From Gammaproteobacteria bacterium (lineage in GTDB: Bacteria > Pseudomonadota > Gammaproteobacteria > J113), in assembly GCA_003694425.1 (NCBI GenBank), contig RFJX01000229.1:1-7478 (forward strand): DNA of 7,478 nt. Direction: 5' to 3'. Both the position numbers and the translations under genes were made by a program. How positions within the stretch are numbered: the first letter of the stretch is position 1; each line of letters begins with the position of its first letter. The notes beneath the pieces were generated by a model. The model was not told the DNA's origin, did not search any database, and saw nothing but the letters and a program-made list of their open reading frames with translations. Positions 5,725 to 7,478 of the stretch are shown piece by piece.

Positions 5725-7293
5725 ATGGACTATCGCAGTATCGACCGGCTCGACCGGGCCACCCGCTTCGGCCGGCGCGAGCTGTTCCGCCTGGGCTGCG
5801 CGGTCCTGTTCCTGGCCGGGGTGATGCTCTACGCCTACACCCGGTTGCCTACCGTGGAGCACACCCTGCTGGCGGTGGCAGCGATGATCGGCGGCTACAT
5901 GGCGATCAATATCGGCGCCAACGACGTCGCCAACAACGTGGGACCTGCGGTCGGCTCCCGGGCCCTCACCCTGGCCGGTGCCATCGTCATCGCCGCCATC
6001 TTCGAGGCCGCCGGGGCCCTCATCGCCGGCGGAGAGGTGGCCGGCACCATCAAGAAGAACATCATCGACCCCGCCCTGATCCCGGACAGCAACGTCTTCG
6101 TCTGGCTCATGATGGCGGCCCTGCTGGCCGGGGCGGTGTGGCTGAATCTGGCCACCGCCATGGGGGCGCCGGTATCCACCACCCACTCCATCGTCGGCGG
6201 GGTGCTGGGCTCGGGGCTGGCCGCGGCGGGGATGGCCGTGGTGAAGTGGAAGGTGGTGGCGGCGATCGTCGCCAGCTGGGTCATCTCGCCGCTGCTCGGA
6301 GGGCTCATCGCCGCCGGCTTCCTCTACCTGATCAAGCGCCGCATCACCTATCAGGCCGACGTGATCGCCGCGGCCCGGCGACAGGTCCCCTGGCTCATCG
6401 CGGTGATGGCCTGGGCCTTCGTCACCTATCTGCTGCTCAAGGGCTTCAAGCACGTCTGGAAGATCAGCTTCTTCCAGGCGAGCGTGATCGGGTTCCTCGC
6501 CGCGACCACCATCTATCTCTTCACCAGGCCGCTGGTCGAGGCCGCCGCCGCACGCCTGGAAAACGGCAAGGAGTCGGTCAGTCAGCTGTTCACGGTGCCG
6601 CTGATCTTCGCCGCCGCCTTCCTCAGCTTCGCCCACGGCGCCAACGACGTGGCCAATGCGGTCGGCCCGCTGGCCGCCATCAACGGGGCGCTGAATGTCC
6701 ATGAGGTGATCACCCGGGCGACCATCCCGCTCTGGGTGATGGGGGTCGGGGCGCTGGGGATCTCCCTCGGGCTGGCCCTCTACGGCCCCAAACTGATCCG
6801 CACCGTGGGCTCGGAGATCACAGTGCTGGACAAGACCCGGGCCTTCTGTATCGCCATGGCCGCGGCCCTGACGGTGCTGGTGGCGAGTCAGCTCGGCCTC
6901 CCGGTCAGCTCGACCCACACCGCGCTGGGGGCGGTGTTCGGGGTAGGTTTCCTGCGCGAGTATCTCAAGGGACGCCACGCCCGGGCCATCGAACTGATCA
7001 TCGCCCACCACCCGGCAGAGAGCCGGGCCGAACTGGAGGCCTACCTGGAGGAATACCAGAACGCTCCACTGGAAAGGAAGCGGGAGATGCTCAGGGAGCT
7101 GAAGGGCCGCCCGCCGGAGCAGGCCCACGGGCTGGACAAGGCGGAGCGCAAGCAGCTCAAGCGGGTCTACAAGGAACAGCTGGTACGGCGGGAGCTGTTC
7201 CTGAAGATCATTGCCGCCTGGATCATCACCCTGCCCTTCTCGGCCATCCTGGCGGCGATGTTCTATTTCATGATCCGGGGGATGATGATCTAG
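5725..7293 (+). CDS. pit: PiT-family inorganic phosphate transporter
   Basis: This 522-residue multi-pass protein has the duplicated architecture of PiT/SLC20 transporters, which import phosphate (often as a metal-phosphate complex in bacteria) with a proton or sodium ion. The two family signatures are GANDVANNVGP (64-74) and GANDVANAVGP (305-315), with the cation/phosphate-site aspartates D67 and D308. Each is followed by the matching PVSTTH (149-154) and PVSSTH (393-398) motifs. About ten to twelve membrane helices are apparent. A charged, probably cytosolic helical segment (about 411-488) precedes the last helix (about 491-516), as in long PiT members. ATG 5725 is chosen over an upstream in-frame ATG at 5587: a strong GGAGG lies 6 nt before it, the intervening bases are AT-rich with a promoter, and family homology begins here. 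No DUF47/PhoU-like partner gene is in the window. The stop codon directly abuts a heptamer repeat array. Confidence 0.93.
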   Translation: MDYRSIDRLDRATRFGRRELFRLGCAVLFLAGVMLYAYTRLPTVEHTLLAVAAMIGGYMAINIGANDVANNVGPAVGSRALTLAGAIVIAAIFEAAGALIAGGEVAGTIKKNIIDPALIPDSNVFVWLMMAALLAGAVWLNLATAMGAPVSTTHSIVGGVLGSGLAAAGMAVVKWKVVAAIVASWVISPLLGGLIAAGFLYLIKRRITYQADVIAAARRQVPWLIAVMAWAFVTYLLLKGFKHVWKISFFQASVIGFLAATTIYLFTRPLVEAAAARLENGKESVSQLFTVPLIFAAAFLSFAHGANDVANAVGPLAAINGALNVHEVITRATIPLWVMGVGALGISLGLALYGPKLIRTVGSEITVLDKTRAFCIAMAAALTVLVASQLGLPVSSTHTALGAVFGVGFLREYLKGRHARAIELIIAHHPAESRAELEAYLEEYQNAPLERKREMLRELKGRPPEQAHGLDKAERKQLKRVYKEQLVRRELFLKIIAAWIITLPFSAILAAMFYFMIRGMMI

Positions 7294-7356
7294 TCATCAG
7301 TCATCAGTCATCAGTCATCAGTAATGAGTGATCAGTGATCAGTTGTCGGTCATCAG
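7294..7356 (+). repeat. Heptamer tandem array 1 (nine units, TCATCAG type)
   Basis: Nine back-to-back 7-nt units begin at the base after the transporter stop codon. Units 1-4 are TCATCAG, then TAATGAG, TGATCAG, TGATCAG, TTGTCGG and TCATCAG. The left units are perfect and the right ones degenerate, as expected if expansion is recent at the left. The array is non-coding: the degenerate units carry stops and 7 is not a multiple of 3. Heptanucleotide tandem repeats of this kind are known in cyanobacteria and several proteobacteria; their role is mostly unknown. Confidence 0.95.
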
Positions 7357-7394
7357 TTCCTTGACAGGCCGTAGTGGCCGATTACGCTCTTGTC
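7357..7394. other. Spacer between the two heptamer arrays
   Basis: These 38 nt are not heptameric. They contain a short GGCC...GGCC inverted repeat (7368-7380) and end in TTGTC, which with the first unit of array 2 makes the 11-nt palindrome TTGTCTGACAA (7390-7400). No gene or convincing promoter is seen: the TTGACA at 7361-7366 has no -10 partner at normal spacing. Confidence 0.6.
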
Positions 7395-7478
7395 TGACAA
7401 CTGACAACTGACAACTGACAACTGACAACTGACAACTGACAACTGACAACTGACAACTGACAACTGACAACTGACAAC
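7395..7478 (+). repeat. Heptamer tandem array 2 (at least twelve perfect TGACAAC units)
   Basis: Twelve identical TGACAAC units fill 84 nt with no variation and continue to the window edge, so the copy number is a minimum. The complete homogeneity implies recent expansion or active homogenisation, probably by replication slippage. On the minus strand the unit reads TTGTCAG, sharing five of seven positions with the TCATCAG units of array 1. The two arrays are therefore related and inverted. On the plus strand TGA falls in every frame each 21 nt, so no plus-strand protein crosses it. Confidence 0.97.

Noticed and set aside
5539..7128. 529-codon minus-strand open frame opposite the phosphate transporter
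   Set aside because: The opposite strand encodes an unmistakable PiT protein; this frame is Gly/Asp/Gln/His-rich noise and its C-terminal end overlaps the copper chaperone start.
7361..7389. Promoter starting at TTGACA 7361 between the repeat arrays
   Set aside because: No -10-like hexamer occurs at 15-19 nt spacing; the TTGACA match alone is not enough.
7294..7478. CRISPR array
   Set aside because: Units are 7 nt and contiguous with no unique spacers, so these are simple tandem heptamers.
7395..7478. Heptapeptide-repeat protein on the minus strand of array 2
   Set aside because: All three minus frames are stop-free merely because of the unit sequence; the frame has no start codon inside the window and meets stops in array 1.

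Overview
The window is GC-rich throughout (by eye about two thirds G+C). It carries six protein genes, packed tightly except for one divergent promoter region and a non-coding repeat tract at the right end. The gene set (DsbD_2-type SafE/TauE membrane protein, DUF2238 protein, PAS-GGDEF-EAL signalling protein, PCu(A)C copper chaperone, long PiT transporter) and the codon bias suggest a high-GC proteobacterium. A gammaproteobacterium related to purple-sulfur or halo/alkaliphilic lineages is my best guess, but this is inferred from gene style and there is no rRNA or marker gene to settle it.

Layout. Left block (1-1204, plus strand): the 3' part of a SafE/TauE-like (DsbD_2) integral membrane protein, then after a 4-nt gap a DUF2238/YjdF-like membrane protein of unknown function. 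Central block (1195-5569, minus strand, read right to left): a PCu(A)C periplasmic copper chaperone with a complete copper motif; a 116-nt gap containing a perfect 14-nt palindrome; a lipoprotein NMT1/TauA-type periplasmic substrate-binding protein; and a 957-residue membrane protein with a periplasmic sensor region, HAMP, two PAS domains, GGDEF and EAL. The last two overlap by four bases (ATGA). The big signalling gene and the DUF2238 gene converge and overlap by 10 bases. Right block: a 155-nt divergent intergenic region with a good sigma-70-like promoter, then a 522-residue PiT-family phosphate transporter on the plus strand.

The most interesting unit is the substrate-binding protein plus GGDEF/EAL receptor pair. 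No permease or ATPase lies beside it, so the binding protein is probably a ligand-sensing co-receptor controlling c-di-GMP turnover. This would be analogous to the NspS-MbaA polyamine sensor of Vibrio cholerae but with a binding protein of a different family. Both catalytic halves and the GGDEF inhibitory site look intact.

The other striking region is 7294-7478. Directly after the PiT stop codon there are nine heptamer units (consensus TCATCAG), a 38-nt spacer, then at least twelve perfect TGACAAC heptamers that run off the window. Read on the opposite strand the second array is TTGTCAG, so the two arrays are related sequences in inverted orientation and could form a long regularly interrupted hairpin. 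The window ends inside the array, so copy number and the right flank are unknown.
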